64,000 nucleotides of DNA from assembly GCA_032173965.1 (NCBI GenBank), contig CM063285.1, forward strand, positions 27,315,660-27,379,659, in the 5' to 3' direction. Below, piece after piece: positions 13,269 through 25,400 of this stretch (position 1 is its first letter; each line of letters begins with the position of its first letter). The translations under genes were made by a program, and so were the position numbers. Source of the DNA: Sitta carolinensis. Taxonomy: Eukaryota > Chordata > Aves > Passeriformes > Sittidae. A model generated the notes under the pieces. That model ran no database searches. It had not been told where the DNA came from and saw only the letters and a program-made list of their open reading frames with translations.

Positions 13269-13732
13269 AAACAAGCTCAGGGGTCATAATGACTTTGGTA
13301 TAAATAGTCCACAAAACTGGTATAAAGTAGCTTCTGTCATCTTGTCTATGAGAATTAAAGACCTGCCACAGCTAATTACACCACATACCAGTGATGTACA
13401 GCTTCTTTAGTTTCCTTTCTTCTTTACCTTGACAGAATTCTTTTAACATAAACTTAGTGTCAGTTATATTCTTTTTTTGAACATGTATTTTCAGATAACT
13501 GAAAACTACTATATGTAGAACAAAGTCTTGTTCTATTTTAAACAGATTTAATGCTTTGTGAAGGTAAGAAAGTCTAAATTTAATGTGAATTTGTTCAATG
13601 TTCAGTGTTATCTCTCTCATCCTTTTCTACCTTAAAATGATTTTTTTTTTCCCTAGAGGGCACTTAAAGAAAATAATATGCTTTCTATGCCATAAGATCC
13701 AAGCAATGTCTTCTCTCATTACTATAGATATA

Positions 13733-13769
13733 ATATATATATATATATTTCCCCTATATAAGGGGAAAT
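13733..13769. repeat. (AT)8 microsatellite abutting a 9-bp inverted repeat
   Basis: An (AT)8 run at 13,733-13,748 leads into a perfect inverted repeat, ATTTCCCCT (13,747-13,755) and AGGGGAAAT (13,761-13,769), with a 5-base ATATA spacer. Alternating AT next to a hairpin is a common unstable motif. No T-run or gene end supports a terminator reading. Confidence 0.8.
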
Positions 13770-16700
13770 TTTAATGCACAACAGTTTTGTCACGAGACAT
13801 TAACAACGTTTTTCATATTAGGACATGAACCAATTAGCCCTGTGTATTCCATATGGATATAACCTGTCACAGAGTATAAATACAATATAGAAATACTGTG
13901 ATGTACCCTGGAATTTTATCAGGCTCAAACAAGTATCCTAATTGTGCAAGTAAAAAGAACTGCTGTAACAAGGGGCATTGGTGCCTGCAGGCAAGTCTTT
14001 GATTCTGTACCTTTCCATCTCGTAACATTCTGCACTGAATATCCTTGTAGTCTTTCTCAGCACAACCTAAAAAAACTCAAATAATTACAAAAGGCAAGAA
14101 GAGTATCACCTTAGCTGCCATTGTACAAGACATTCTCCAGCAGTGGATTTCACTTAGCAATTAGGTGGACAATACTAAAGTAGTCATTCTTACAAAAGTA
14201 ACTGAACATGCTTGAAGGAAAAAATTTATAATAGCTTCCAACAAAGTGTTTTGGTAAATAAATCTGATCTTTGATAAATTAAATACATTTATTTGCAGAT
14301 TAAATATTTTTAGAGTCAGAATCCTTAATGAGGTATCATTAAGTGACCTCCTGTTTTCATGACAGCAAATATAGCCAGAACATGCAATACAAAAACCCCT
14401 CTGCAGGGTGAGCTTTGAATATAAACAGCGTCTTTTGAACTCTTCTTTGCAAGGGCAATATTACATATATTCATTCTGCCTTGATATCCTCATGGTGCGC
14501 AAAGCAAGAAGAGAAACCTGACAGAACTCTGATTTCTTATTAATTTTTAGCAAATTTAACAAGTTGGTTCCAAAGCCCAGATGTGTTAGGTCCATTTAAA
14601 AAATGATATATCAGAATTTCAACCATCAAATAACTCTCAAATATGCATGATATCCAATTTTATTCAGTGATGCCAACCAGATGCCAAATGTCCTCAATAA
14701 GCGTATCAGATAAGTGGGACTGGACGTATAATGAGTTTGAACTTCATTGACTAGTGATTAAAAACCTGTAAGTGTTTGACTGATAAAGCACCACTGCCAG
14801 GTCTCAAAGATATTAAAAAATATATCAAAATCTCGATTTTTTTTCTTTCTCTTGTCCGGCTTCTCAAAACATAGGAAGGAGCTGGAACATGTAGAACTAT
14901 GTACAGAGTTGTCGGAAGAGTGAAAACAGCTTAAAGAACCAAACTTCAAAGTTCCAAAATCAAGTGATCAGGAGTTACAAATACTAGAATTAAATCTGCC
15001 CAAGTAAATTTCAGCTAGGTGGTTTTTATATATCAAATGCTACAATCTTCAGCTATATGATTCCTTCTTTTTTCCAGATCATCCCTGATTCAGACCACAG
15101 GAGCAGGCTGGGACCAAACAGCTTTTTCAATCACCCTGTCACAAAGAATGGTCCTAGGCATTTTGGACTATATAGTTTTTACTGTCTGAGCTTTAGCATG
15201 ATACTCATCACTATTGTATGAGTTCCACTCATGACTATCAATTTAATTTCAAACCCCACCTTTGGGACTGGAGATTATTATCTATAATTGTCAAAGGAAT
15301 CAGAGCAGATGGATGGGGCTGGGTCAAAGGCTCAGAAGCAAAATCAATGATTTACAAGGAATCCTAATATAGATTATTCACAGTTATTCCAGAAAGTACA
15401 GTTCTTCAAAGTTCCCAAGTCCACTATGGTTTTATGAATGTGCTCTTATCAGCTCTACTGTAATTCCAATGGCACTGCACAGGAAACTGGCCTCTGAAGG
15501 GTCTGACTTCAGTTTGACTTCAGTACCTACATCATGCTTGTGTGCTCTTTTGCAGGCAGCACATTCATTCCATCTTGATCTACAGGTCAGTCTTGAGTCT
15601 GTCTATCCATACACAAGCTAATGAAAAGTTAATGCTTCCCTTTTAGCTGCCTCACAGATAGAAATATTTGAGAATTTTGAGTGCCTAGCTTGAAATAAAA
15701 TTTCAGCCAGAGTCAGAAGTCCAGGAAATTATGGTGTTTTAAGGCTATGCCTAAAATTCTGTGTCAAGCATTGGGACTAAAAAGAATCCAACAATCTGAG
15801 TACACAATTTAAGATGCTGAACCCTAATTTGTGCAGAAAATCAGAATCATATAGGTCTATGTTCATGACACACCTTAATATTACAACCACGAAAATGTTT
15901 AAAGTTGTGAATCTTCCTCATTCTTTAAATGGACAACAAAGTTTCAAGCCAGCTCCACAGACCCAGAAGCAGGGAATACACCACTTGGTATCCACTTTGA
16001 GAATACATTTAGGGCATGTGCAGTACCCTGTAGGAAGTCCATGATAGGATCTAGAATCCATTTCTACATAGCAAGAGTTTAATAAATGGACAAGTCCTTC
16101 TGATAGCATCTGCTTCCTTTATTTCAAATTTTGCAACTTCTGCCAGAAATCTTAGAGGGGTCTAAATGACTAACAGCACCCTTCATGAAGCAGTCCCTAT
16201 TTGTGCTTGGAGCACATCCTTGCTCAATGAGGCAGAAGAGTCTTGGGAAAAACAGTATAGGATCATGCAAATATGGAATATATCAAAATGCAGATACCCA
16301 AGAAAGAAAAATCTCATTTCTCAGAGTTTGCTTTTTCAACTGCAGTAATAATCCTGGCAATTACTTTTAGTTTGGTTTGAGCTTTTCTTGTTTCTGCAAA
16401 AGAAAAAAAGTGACTGAAAGTGGTTAGGTGTTTTGAGAAAAATATTAGATTTATTTTTTCCCTAACCTTATCCTCATTCAGGTGGAAAGGGGCAGCATGT
16501 AAGAAAAAGCTTGGTTTCACGTCTTAGAGTTTCATTAAAAGATACATGATTACATAATGTCATAATCATGTTTTATTTCAGTCCAGCTGTCAGAAAACAA
16601 GCTCTCTGAACTGTTTTGAGATTTGTGCCCTTTTTCACACACTAGTGGGCTTTGGTTATATTACAAATGGTGACCACTAAATTACCATTGCCATTTTTAA

Positions 16701-18268
16701 TCAACCAAAAACTACAGAAAAATAAGCATTAAAACAATACTAGTTAATAATAATTATATAAGTGATTTTGTTAATAAATTTAGTTTCTGCTGACTTGCTA
16801 GATAACCATATGGTTAACTTCAGAATCAATCAAGAATTTCATTAGACTTTACTTAACAGGGTACCATACAATTTAAGTACATGAAGTGTGATAAATACAA
16901 GCTGTCTTGATGAAGATCACTCTATTGACTTAGATAATGATTGAATAAGAGAAGTGTAATAACAAATATATGCATAGATATTTTAAAGTAGAAATCAAGC
17001 CAGTCTGTTAGAATTATTGACAGAAAGTTTAGTATGGTTAACACTTTCCTTAGTTATATACAGTAAGCAGAAGCAGTGTTGTGCACACAGAAAAAATTTA
17101 TTACACTTGCTACAGGGCATAGGCAATCAGACATATAGTTTTGTTATTCTACTACTGCTTTACACCATTAACTGATGCAAATAAAAAGCTGAATGTTGTA
17201 TAATTCTTGTGCTACACGAGGATGCCGCTTTAGTCAGACTGAACACCCTATGATGCTATTTTTATTCCCATTTCTTATAAGACAGTTTATAAATGTCTCT
17301 AACAATGAGAAAGAGAAACTTTTGCAGATTGTTGCTTGGATCAAAGGACAGTTTCACCATCATTTTTCACCTTTACTTTAAATCTGAAGAGTAAACTAGA
17401 TGTTTTACTGCATTGTCTAGACAGAGGTCTATGCAGAAACATCACACAGGAAAGAAACACTGACATTCTGGTGAATATCTTCTATCCAAATGATTGCTTT
17501 GCAACAGAAATTGTAGTAATGTGGTCCTTAATCATGACTCAGAAAGATGGGGTAGCCCCTGAATCAGATGTGTGGTATTTGACAGTCCACAACTGGGTTA
17601 CCACTATAAAAATGACTGCCAGGTTCAACTTGAACACTTTTGCAAAGTTAGGTTGATGACAATTTTTTCTACTTTTCCAAGCCTTCAGAAAACTCTTTCC
17701 CACCAAGGCCTGATGCTTCAAAGACATAGAGGTAACATAGTACCAGTTTGACTTTGGGCTGTGACCATGTTTAGCAACAATAGGAAGTAAACAAAGAATA
17801 TGTATGATTAGAAGTAATTTTTAAAACAAAAGTTTTAAGCACTAAGTTTGCTACCAGTTTGCCAGTGAAAATACTGCTCCCAAACTTTGTGGCATTAATG
17901 TGCATGAGTAGAGGATAGTAGCAACAACTTTATTCAAATGTTTAACTTTCCACCATAAGAATTTGTGTTTTGCTAAAAGATGTTTCTGCAGAACACAGTA
18001 GTGCTGGAAGGCTGTGTGCAATGTCTTCAACTTTCTTCAGTACCCTGTTCAAGCAGATGAGGGGGGAAAAAACTCAACCTAAACTTCATTCTAATAAAAT
18101 ATTTCAGTTAAGATATTTTTCAAAAATCAAAGCATTTTTGAAATGCTTTTCAGCATTTTCAGCATTGCCTAGACTAATTATAAAGGCAGTTAGTAAAAGT
18201 GGCATGTAAAACTCTACACATTAGAAAAGAATAACTTTCCTCAATTCAATACTCAGGTGAAAATGGAT

Positions 18269-18296
<28 letters not shown>
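18269..18296. repeat. Uninterrupted poly-A tract, 28 bp
   Basis: Twenty-eight A bases follow AATGGAT and precede GAGCGTG. It may be the tail of an old plus-strand retroposed copy, but no recognisable body lies upstream and no flanking direct repeat was found. The 75-codon minus-strand frame across it contains an artefactual phenylalanine run. Confidence 0.95.
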
Positions 18297-18300
<4 letters not shown>

Positions 18301-20835
18301 GTGAAAGAGAGTAGAACTTTCACAGATTCTAGAAAGAGGATGTATAAGAGATGGATGTGACCCAGAAAGGGAAATGGGCATATACTCCCATAGATGCAAA
18401 GAAACCTGAAACCCTGCATTGCAGCTTGCAACTTAGAAAGATATCTCCTAGGTGCAGGTTCATTTTTCATCAAGTTAAATCAGCTGGTGAGCATCAAAAA
18501 AAGATGCTCACATCTTCCCCAACATCCCATTGATCCAGAGGAGATTATTACATTGCAGTAAATGGCCTTACTGCAAGTCTGGTGGGTTGTTTTGTTGTTT
18601 TGGGGTTTTTTTTTATTATTTTTGCTGTCTGTAAACACTCTAAGAGTATTACCCTACCATGACTTGCTTTTCTTGGTGAAGAAAAGCAACCTTAATGAAG
18701 CCTTTACTTTCCTCCCCTTAAAGTATCGGCCAGCCCAAGAGGGGAAGTAGTAGGTAATTTGCTACTCTTCTCTGGTTTACTGTTGCTTAGGCAAAGGTCC
18801 AACAGCTGGTGACTTGATTCAGAGGTGCTAAATAGTAGCACAGAAAAGCTGTGGTAGCTCTGCTTGATCTTCCTGATTCTAGAGCTGGGGAACCTTTCAG
18901 GTTTAATATTTTTGGTAAGTTAAGCTGTGTTAAACTGCATGCTTAAATCTAAGGGTGTGGGATGTGTTTATGTTTGAAGACACCATATTTTTTTTGAAGG
19001 TTTACTCATCTGTTAGAAAATGATCTCTGACAAGGTGCTCTTTTTGTCTTTGAGGGTCATTGAAGGTAGGCAGTAGTCATCTTTACTTTGTGAAGCAGAA
19101 CAGGAAAAGCTAGGCTAAAAATTGAAGTCTGATGCTATGCTATTAAGCCCCATATGTTGCAGCCCACAAAAAGATGGTTGAAGAGAAATGTGCCAAGTTT
19201 ATTGGGAAAAAAACTGATAGCTATAGAAAGAGAGAAAGAGATATTTTTTTTTAAGTTTATAGTTGAGACTGCAGCAACCTTATGATTGTAGACAGAAATG
19301 CTGATACAGGAGCTTTTTGCAGTGAAGTGGACTTAATGTGGAGAACAGTTAACAGGTAAATTTTTCTCAGAGTACCAAACATACTGTGGTCCCTCATATT
19401 CTATATATCTGAAGTTGAGGGGACTTTGAGTCTGTCAGGAGAGGTTTTAAGGGAGAAAACAAAGGAACTGGAATTAATTTCCCTGTTGTTTTCACTTGCA
19501 CATGCTGTAGGCTATCAGCACATGGTACATAATATTTCTCAATCTACCTGTCTACTTCTAAGGAAAGAAATGATACCTATCATTTATTTTCCTATTATGA
19601 TGTTTAGCAGTCATGCCAAGCATGCACTACATTAAAGAGATAGCAGTAAAAAAATTAAGCATAATAATCATTCAGATTTTGGAAAAAATGTCCTTTAACA
19701 GAGCTCTTGTGTTCTACAGCAGAAGGAGGAGGGTAGGTCAAGGCTACAGCTCAATCCAGATCCTTTTCTTTTAGCTGTAATTATTCTGTCCCATAGGTAA
19801 TCCCATGATCAGCTGGATTTCCACATATACCTTGAAAAGCAAGGCTTGAGTGTATACCTTACTAGCAAGAAAAAGATATATTTGGTTTTTATTTGTTTGT
19901 TGGGTTTTGTGACTCTGCTGCTTGCAGGGTAGATAATTACTCTTACAATATGGCTTGTTGATACATGATGATGAAACCAGCCTCTATTTTAAATAACTTC
20001 TCTAAAAAGGACTAAATACCCAGACACTGATGTCTGGATCACTGCTTTCAGTACTGGACTGCTGTAGTATATAGCATTTTGAACAGTGATATGGTTTTCT
20101 CTTTTAAAGTTGTGTATCATCACTTATAAATCATAAGTACCAAAATGCCTTTAAAATTCTTCCTACAATTTTTGCCTGCACATTTACAGTGATACTGCCT
20201 TTAATTATAAGACACAAATTACTCCTTGCAAATCAGTGATATTTTAAGCACTCTTTATAACCCTAAATAAACGTATAACATCTATTCGGTACAGTATAAA
20301 GGACTTTTCTAGATGGCTTGATCATGACAGATAACCTTATTTATTGTTATGACAGTACAGGGGCAAGCTGTACCTGTGGTCTCTTCCCCGGTCTGTCTTG
20401 CACGCTTCTATTTCAAGTGACAAACCTTAAAAACACTTTTGCAGGAATGAACATAGAAGTTGACCTAACTTCAGACTGAAGCCATGCTCTCAAATTCTTG
20501 CTCCAGTTTCATGTCAATCAGTGCCTTATTCATCTTTTATACAACCTTTACAAGTATTTTCTTCAGATAGACTATGCCGCCATTTCTTCTTTTACTTTAC
20601 TGTTCTTAGCCTTGATACTAGGACGTTGCTCCCTTTTCTGATAGAATGAACCTGGTGAGCCCAACTGTAAATTTTGATTTTGTCTCAGTGACACACTTCT
20701 GTAAGGTTTTATGACAAAGATCAAAGTTACAAAGAGTATCTCCCTAAAAAGACGTGTTATCCATTCCCTCCAGAAACACATCACAAGTACAGGAGAGGTT
20801 GATCGCAATAGGTTCACTTGCCCAGGTCAGTGGAA

Positions 20836-21640
20836 CATGCAGGTGGCTGAGCTGCAGGAGGTGGTGATAAGGCTATATAACATCAGGGAAGCTGAGAAGG
20901 AGTTAAATAGCTGTTTCCAAGTACAGTCTGCAGGGAATGCAGAGCCTGCAGCCAAATAGCTGAAAACTTCCCCCAACAGCACACACACCATAGGAAGGGG
21001 GCCAGTAATACATAAGAATGGAAGCTTGCAATGGCAGGGACCAGCAGGAGAAAGAGACTTCCTTGAAGCCTGAGGTGCCCTTACAGAATCCGTTCACTGC
21101 TCTGCAAACTGAAGAGGAAAGACCCGTGACCTCGGGAGAGCTGCTGGGGCTGAGTAATGCAGTCCCACCTGCTCCCTGTGCAACAACCAGAGCAGCTAAG
21201 AAGAGGCTGCAGGTAGTAAATAGTAGGTGACTCTTCTGAAAGCTATGGAGGCACCCATTTGGCAACCTGAAGTGCTCTCTAGAGGGGTGTGCTGCTCACC
21301 TGCAGCTCATATCAGGGATGGCACTGAGAGACTGTAAAGCCAGATGCTGACTCCTGGCTCCTATCTGCTGCTGTTGGTGCACAGATGCAGCCAGAAGCAG
21401 TCTGAGAAGTATCAAGAAGGATTTACAGAATCCTGGAAACAGAAGTAAGGGGTTCTGGAACACAGGTGGTCTTTTCACCAATCCTTCTAGTCAGAAGAAA
21501 GGGGTTTTTAAGGGCTGGCTAAGTCCAGTGAATTGACAAATGCTGACACAGCCAGGGGTTTATCTGTTACACCATGGGACTCACTTTGAGAAACCTGGTC
21601 TGCTGGGGGCTGATGGAGCTCATCAGAGGAAGACAACATC
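20836..21640 (+). pseudogene. Decayed CR1 ORF1 (coiled coil plus esterase-like region)
   Basis: The first part (about 20,845-20,910) translates as a leucine-rich heptad-like stretch, VAELQEVVIRLYNIREAEKE, matching the coiled coil early in CR1 ORF1p. Further on are GSGTQVVFSPIL (about 21,451-21,486) and, in another frame, HHGTHFEKPGLLGADGAH (about 21,570-21,623). These correspond to the SGNH-esterase-like domain of CR1 ORF1. The final Asp-x-x-His pair of that fold is still readable (DGAH, 21,612-21,623), whereas the position of the upstream GTND-type motif reads HRCSQK and is lost. Several stops and frame changes occur, so no protein is made. Comparison is with remembered CR1 family features, not an alignment. 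Confidence 0.7.
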
Positions 21641-21839
21641 TTCATTCATACATTTTACAGAATGATGAAGACTTTAGATGAAACTTTGCAGGGAAAGGGA
21701 TTTTAGTCCATTCCACTCCTACCAGTTTGATGCCAGTGCCAGCAATAGATGTCCAGAAGCCTGTAGAGGTATCACAGGCCAGCAAGAGAGGTCAGGAAAA
21801 GCAGCCCAAAGGAATTCCAGCCACTTCAGCCAGTAAGTT

Positions 21840-22345
21840 GGCTTCGCTGGGGGCACAATTTAGATGCCTCTATGGAAGACCAAGTAGCATGAGTAATCGA
21901 CAAGGATTTAGACAAGTGCATGCCTGTAGGGGTATGATCTTACTGGTATCACAGAAGAGTGGTGGGGTGGCTTTTGTGCCTGGAATGTTGGAATGGAAGG
22001 ATATAGGCTCTTTAGGAAGAGCAGATAAGGGAGGCCAGGAGGTGGTGGTGTTGCCCTCTCTGTTGATGACCAGGGGGAGTGCATGGAGTTCTGCCTGAGG
22101 ATAGATGAGGAATCAGCCAAAAGCTTCTAGCTCAGGTTAAAGGGAGTGCAGGGACAGGTGACATTATAGTGGGGTCTGCTACAGGCCACCTGACGTGTAT
22201 GAGGCCCTTTACAGACAGATGGGAGCAGTTCAGAAGGCCTGGTTCTCATGGGGCACTTCAGCTACCCCAGTATCTGTTAAAGGGACAGCATAACAGAGCA
22301 TAAGCAATCTAGGAGGTTTCTGGAAATACATTCCAGATCATAACT
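21840..22345 (+). pseudogene. CR1 ORF2 endonuclease-domain remnant
   Basis: This stretch corresponds to the apurinic-like endonuclease at the start of CR1 ORF2. VCYRPPD is readable at 22,174-22,194, preceded by a one-base change of frame, and LYRQMGA follows shortly after. The catalytic GDFN segment of this endonuclease family reads GHFS here (22,249-22,260: LMGHFSYPSIC), so two key residues, Asp and Asn, are lost. The remnant ends where the internal deletion begins. A 123-codon open frame (21,727-22,098) lies within the element and is not a host gene. Confidence 0.72.
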
Positions 22346-22450
22346 TCCTTCTAAATGGTAGACAAACATTACCAAAAAGATGTCCTTGCCTTGCCCATGG
22401 CTGGAACTAGGTGGTCTTTCATGTCCCTTCCCATCTAAACCATTCTATGA

Positions 22451-25400
22451 GCATGGCATCAACTCAAGACAAGTAAGCATGTTGTTGCTTAAAAGATTTT
22501 TCTCTCAAATTTAGGCAAGCCCAGGTACTTCATTTAACCACAACTGTTTCTGCACAACCACGTTTCATACTCAGTATCACTTCTGCATCGTTTTTCCAGG
22601 GCTGTTGTAATCTCTTCCTTTTCTGTGACATTTTTGTTAACGTTTGAATACTTTTGATGATAAAATTCCAACAAGTAAAAGAAACCCATTAATAAAGCTG
22701 AAATCAGTCAACCAGAAATTTTGCAATTAGTGGTTCGTCTACTCTTCTCTTATTAACTCTTGGAATTTCTTTATTATATTTTATCTGTGATGATATTTTT
22801 TTTCTCACTAAGTTTTATCCAACAAGCTGTAATGGTATCAGTCAGCCCAGTTAAAGAACATAAAATATTTTTATAATGTTGCCTCTTGTGTTCCCCAAAA
22901 TTAATAAATATTTTTATATTACAATGAAGACCATGATGTTTTTAACTTCTTCAAATTTTTAAAAAATATAAGAATATAATAAAAATTATCAAGGCTTTCC
23001 CAATGAATAATGACTAAAAGAAAAATTTTAAATAATTTGTCTGTTTTCTGCTGTGGTCTTGTGAACTAACAGAGAAATTGAGATTAGGAAAGTTAAAAAA
23101 AGTTAACAAAAAAAAGTCTAATTGTGTACCAAAATGAGGTGACAAAATGCTGAAGCCCAAGTTATCACATACAGGTGTATCTTATATTAAAACAAACTCT
23201 TCTCTTATTCATTAGTCAGCAGTGGTTGTTGTCTGGACAATAGAAAACATTGTGGTACTGCTGTCTGATTAATAACTTCCATTTGCAATTTGGGTTGTTG
23301 CTGACTACAATGGAATCATTTTCAAAGTGACTCCAATGCTGTATGATAAATGGATGGATTTCAGGAAGAGGCCTGGATCTCTACACAGTGCTGGCCATGG
23401 AAAAATTGCTCTCTGCTTGTTTTGCGCCTTCTAATAAATTTTGCTACTTCTTTTCAGTTAAATTTTTATTCCTTTTTCTTTATACTTTTCTATTTTCCAG
23501 TGCCTTATTACACACTTCTGTATAGTTCTTTCATAAATATTTTTCTGTCGTCACTACAATTTCAACAGAAACTACTGAAGATAAGAAACATTCCATGCGG
23601 TTAAAAGCTATATATTATGTTTATTGGCTTATCTCCATCCCTTGTGTGAGTACATTATATTCAGCCTGAATTTCAGATTTGTATTATTTTTCAAGACTAA
23701 TGTTTCATCAGTTAACAAAAAATAAACTGTAGTATTCCTGTTCCAACCCTATAGTCTGCTAGATTGAAAGCAAAGTATGAGTGCTGTAGGCTTTTTGGCT
23801 CTGATCACACACTGATCACACACCTTTTTTTTTTTTTTTTATAGGATACTTAGAAATTTTATTAAAATGTTAGTTTAACTGGAGGAAAGAACACATCTAT
23901 GGTGATAAATTAATCAAAATATTTTCATTCTTCTGGTCTCTTTTTGAGGAAAGAAAAATAAAAATATTAAAGCAGGATAAAATGATTTTTTTTTCCCCCA
24001 AAGACTGAAGTATTAACTATATGAGAGACAATAAATATAATTCAGTACAAATAGGAAAATATTAGTACTTTTTTGTGTTATTAATTTTGTGGTAGGGAGC
24101 AGGAAAGGCAGTAGGAATAAGGACCTGTGCACAGTACTGCCCATCAGCAGTACTAGCAGTAGACTAGTGTCATAGAAGCTTCAAAATCCCTGCCCATATC
24201 TCCAGTAGCATCTAAATGTGCAGATAAATGTTCAATACTGCGCTGAAATCTATTTACTAGATGTCACTGAAAATCAAACTCTAGGATGTAGATTAAGTAA
24301 ATACAAGTACTCACCAACATGCCCAAGTCTGTGCCCAATATTCCCACTAGATCAAGGGTAAAGATGGAAGCTCTTTTAAGTCTGGTTTGATATCTGGATA
24401 AGCCTTTCCTTTTCTTTGTTGACCACAGGGGAAATTTTGGACAAGGCATCCAACTTCAAACTTCAATGAAGGGTTCAAAGTTGGCCAGGAGGGTGCCTGA
24501 AATAATTTCAGTATTGTTCCTCTTTTTGATTTTCTGTTAAATATAATTTAATTGCTATATAACATTCTTCACTGTAAAAAAAACATTTTCTAATTGCTAT
24601 TTTTTTGTTATTCTTTTCCTGTGAATTAATCCAGCTTTAAGTTACTTTCATGACAATACATGATACCATGTGGTTTTCAGCAAGTTTTGTGTCGAATATT
24701 TAGTACAACTGTGTTGACATTCTGCCAGGCTCTTGGTGAGAGCTGCTTGTAAGGAGTCTTGTAGTTGGATCTGATTCAGTTTAAGGCAGGTCACAAATCT
24801 CAGTCACAGTTCAGTAGATCACCCAGATTTTATTGTCTGAGTTAGCCTCTTTTATGGCTGGCTTCCAAAACAGCGTATTGGAGTATGAGTTCAGAAGAGG
24901 CAAACTAGGAAACATGAAGGACTGAGAAGGCACCATGCTGCTAACATGCAATCTGTAGTTTGCTAGTCCTCTGCTTCAGCTCTTGGCATTGTCCCTTGTG
25001 AATAACAACAAATTAAACCATTATAAAAATTGATATGATTGTTCAGAGGAACAAAGGTTCTCTGTCTCTTCTGTAGTTTAGTGTATCTATTATCTCTTCT
25101 GTCTTCTTAATCAAGAGAAACAGCTGACAAGAAATGTGTTAAATGTTACTAGTAGAAAGCCCAGATAGCAAGATTCAGGACTTTTCTTTACTTCAGAGAA
25201 TAAGAGTGACAGCCCTGGATAAATTCCTTTTTATTTTTATTTAAAACAACCTACCCATAGTTCCAGACATTATTAAACATGGCCTTTCCTGGTAAGGAAA
25301 TACCTGAAATCTGGTATCCTGCCCTGTGGAAAATAACTTGGACTTATAGAGAAGTAAATAGCAGATTTTGTAGTGTGCATACATCCATGGCAGTAGCATA

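Larger units (their letters stand above)
12111..20814. other. Unique intergenic DNA with simple repeats
   Basis: No gene or mobile element was recognised. The longest open frames are 106 codons (17,336-17,656, plus) and 83 codons (12,413-12,664, minus). Neither shows a domain or motif I know, and both have competing frames on the same or the opposite strand. Simple repeats inside are listed separately. The slightly more GC-rich stretch 15,080-15,700 also holds nothing recognisable. Confidence 0.55.
20815..22450 (+). mobile_element. CR1 LINE, sense, with most of ORF2 deleted
   Basis: The copy keeps both ends of a CR1 element but not its middle. About 20,830-21,640 matches the CR1 ORF1 region, about 21,840-22,345 matches the 5' (endonuclease) part of ORF2, and 22,385-22,450 matches the CR1 3' end (GGCTGGAACTAGGTGGTC, then TAAACCATTCTATGA). 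The reverse transcriptase, normally some 2 kb between the last two parts, is missing. The switch occurs between about 22,345 and 22,385. The left end is approximate. Most genomic CR1 copies are 5'-truncated, so a copy retaining ORF1 is unusual. Frameshifts and stops make it inactive. Confidence 0.85.

Noticed and set aside
13747..13769. Hairpin as a transcription terminator
   Set aside because: The sequence is vertebrate nuclear DNA, there is no adjacent gene and no T-tract after the stem; rho-independent termination does not apply.
17336..17656. 106-codon plus-strand frame as a possible gene
   Set aside because: No recognisable motif, an overlapping frame on the opposite strand, and no splice or promoter support.
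18246..18473. 75-codon minus-strand frame
   Set aside because: It includes an F-run from the A28 tract and has no known motif.
21727..22098. 123-codon plus-strand frame
   Set aside because: It lies inside the CR1 copy and reads its ORF1-ORF2 junction and endonuclease region, partly out of frame.
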